This document shows, piece after piece, positions 6,244 through 6,614 of a stretch of 6,614 bases of DNA. Within the stretch, counting starts at the first letter, position 1. Every line of letters begins with the position of its first letter. The stretch lies in contig DGYJ01000073.1 of assembly GCA_002396665.1 (NCBI GenBank), forward strand, positions 21,807 to 28,420, given 5' to 3'. The position numbers and the translations under genes are program-made. Below the pieces are notes generated by a model that saw nothing but the letters and a program-made list of their open reading frames with translations, searched no databases and was not told the origin of the DNA. Source of the DNA: Bdellovibrionaceae bacterium UBA5009. Lineage in GTDB: Bacteria > Bdellovibrionota > Bdellovibrionia > Bdellovibrionales > Bdellovibrionaceae.

Positions 6244-6247
6244 CCTT
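6244..6247 (-). promoter_or_regulatory. Ribosome binding site that decides the glycosyltransferase start
   Basis: On the minus strand the leader reads AAGG, TGTTA, ATG. AAGG is well placed for the ATG at 6236-6238 but directly touches the in-frame GTG at 6242-6244 and cannot serve it. The site overlaps one arm of a small inverted repeat (CTTGA/TCAAG, 6245-6258). Confidence 0.6.
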
Positions 6248-6258
6248 GAGTTATCAAG
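6245..6258. repeat. Short inverted repeat in the glycosyltransferase leader
   Basis: CTTGA (6245-6249) and TCAAG (6254-6258) are 5-base arms around a 4-base loop. In minus-strand RNA the 3' arm would pair over the AAGG ribosome site. It could be a weak translation-modulating hairpin or a half-site pair for a DNA-binding protein, but arms of 5 bases also arise by chance. Confidence 0.3.
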
Positions 6259-6260
6259 CT

Positions 6261-6289
6261 ATTCTATCGGAATCTATATATTTACACAA
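6261..6289 (-). promoter_or_regulatory. Candidate promoter of the glycosyltransferase gene
   Basis: On the minus strand, TTGTGT (6289-6284, 3/6 match to -35) and TAGAAT (6266-6261, 5/6 match to -10) are separated by exactly 17 bases. Transcription would begin near 6254 with a leader of about 16 bases that includes the AAGG ribosome site. The -35 overlaps the -35 proposed for the divergent permease gene. Confidence 0.4.
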
Positions 6290-6309
6290 GTAATTCAAAC
6301 TAATAAAGT
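6281..6309 (+). promoter_or_regulatory. Candidate promoter of the second permease gene
   Basis: TTTACA (6281-6286, 5/6 match to -35, the same hexamer as in the proposed gmd promoter) is followed after 17 bases by TAAAGT (6304-6309, 4/6 match to -10). The -10 ends 6 bases before the ATG at 6316, so the transcript would start at or next to the start codon. A second possible -10, TATATA at 6275-6280, has a poorer -35 partner (TTATCA, 6251-6256, spacer 18) but would give a leadered mRNA. Confidence 0.38.
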
Positions 6310-6315
6310 AACAAA

Positions 6316-6614
6316 ATGTTCTTACAAGATCTTAAAAAAAACTTCCATGAGATTTACAAGTTTCGTTATGTCACGGTTGCATTTGTGACTACAAATTTAA
6401 AGGCGAGATACAGACGATCAGTTCTTGGGTTTTTATGGACAGTGCTTGCGCCGATGCTTCATTACATGATTATGGGACTTATTTTTACACTATTGCTGCG
6501 CAATCAGATCGACAACTATTTTGTTTATTATTTTTCTGGAGCAATTTTTTTTGGAGTCATTTCTTCGACACTAAATCGAGCGCCGTTGGCCTTTATTCAA
6601 AATGAACATTTTAT
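6316..6614 (+). CDS. Second ABC-2 type polysaccharide export permease, N-terminal part (cut by window end)
   Basis: The frame is open from ATG 6316 to the window edge, giving 99 residues without a stop. Residues 27-45 contain NLKARYRRSVLGFLWTVLAP, the hallmark of Wzm/KpsM-type ABC-2 permeases and closely similar to NLKLKYKKSVLGFLWSLIGP in the other permease of this window. Two membrane segments follow (about 37-61 and 67-85). The amphipathic cytoplasmic N-terminus is about 12 residues shorter than in the first permease, and similarity outside the hallmark looks modest, so this is a distinct paralogue and not a recent duplicate. No clear Shine-Dalgarno precedes the ATG. It is expected to be followed by its own ATPase gene to the right. 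Its substrate is unknown; a second glycan or a second exporter for the same locus are both possible. Confidence 0.88.
   Translation, partial: MFLQDLKKNFHEIYKFRYVTVAFVTTNLKARYRRSVLGFLWTVLAPMLHYMIMGLIFTLLLRNQIDNYFVYYFSGAIFFGVISSTLNRAPLAFIQNEHF

Noticed and set aside
1..6614. CRISPR arrays, tRNA/rRNA genes, insertion sequences, att sites, toxin-antitoxin or defence genes
   Set aside because: No repeat-spacer pattern, cloverleaf-like gene, transposase frame or defence-type domain was seen. Nearly all bases belong to polysaccharide genes.

Overview
This window is part of a surface-polysaccharide (O-antigen or capsule) locus from an AT-rich, Gram-negative bacterium. The evidence is an ABC-type polysaccharide exporter pair (Wzm/Wzt-like), a complete GDP-sugar route from mannose-1-phosphate, a GT4 glycosyltransferase and the start of a second Wzm-like permease. 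The host cannot be named securely. The low GC and the YQSH variant of the ManC cupin motif remind me of Bdellovibrionota-like bacteria, but that is only a guess.

Layout: bases 1-21 may hold the last codons of an upstream gene, overlapping the start of manC (18-1406, +). Two genes then run on the minus strand: wzm (2975-2148) followed by wzt (2151-1408), with a 4-base ATGA overlap. A 94-base divergent intergenic region (2976-3069) separates wzm from gmd (3070-4053, +) and rmd (4054-4938, +), which abut with no gap. A GT4 glycosyltransferase follows on the minus strand (6238-4919), and a 77-base divergent region (6239-6315) leads to a second ABC-2 permease (6316 to the window end, +, truncated). 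No gene-free stretch exceeds 100 bases. I saw no tRNA, rRNA, CRISPR array, insertion sequence or convincing intrinsic terminator.

How the genes fit together: ManC makes GDP-D-mannose, Gmd converts it to GDP-4-keto-6-deoxy-D-mannose, and Rmd reduces that to GDP-D-rhamnose. The GT4 enzyme would use GDP-rhamnose or GDP-mannose to build the glycan at the cytoplasmic face of the inner membrane, and Wzm/Wzt would export it on its lipid carrier. This gene set closely parallels the Pseudomonas aeruginosa common polysaccharide antigen (A-band, D-rhamnan) locus (rmd, gmd, wbpW, wzm, wzt, wbpX/Y/Z).

What differs from that locus is the architecture. Strands alternate (+, -, -, +, +, -, +), giving five transcription blocks. 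Convergent genes meet tail to tail with a 1-base gap or a 20-base overlap, and both divergent gaps appear to hold tightly packed back-to-back promoters. The Wzt is short and lacks the C-terminal glycan-binding domain, and two different permeases lie within about 3.5 kb. I see no fundamentally new system; the points worth checking are the organisation, the second exporter and possible leaderless permease mRNAs.
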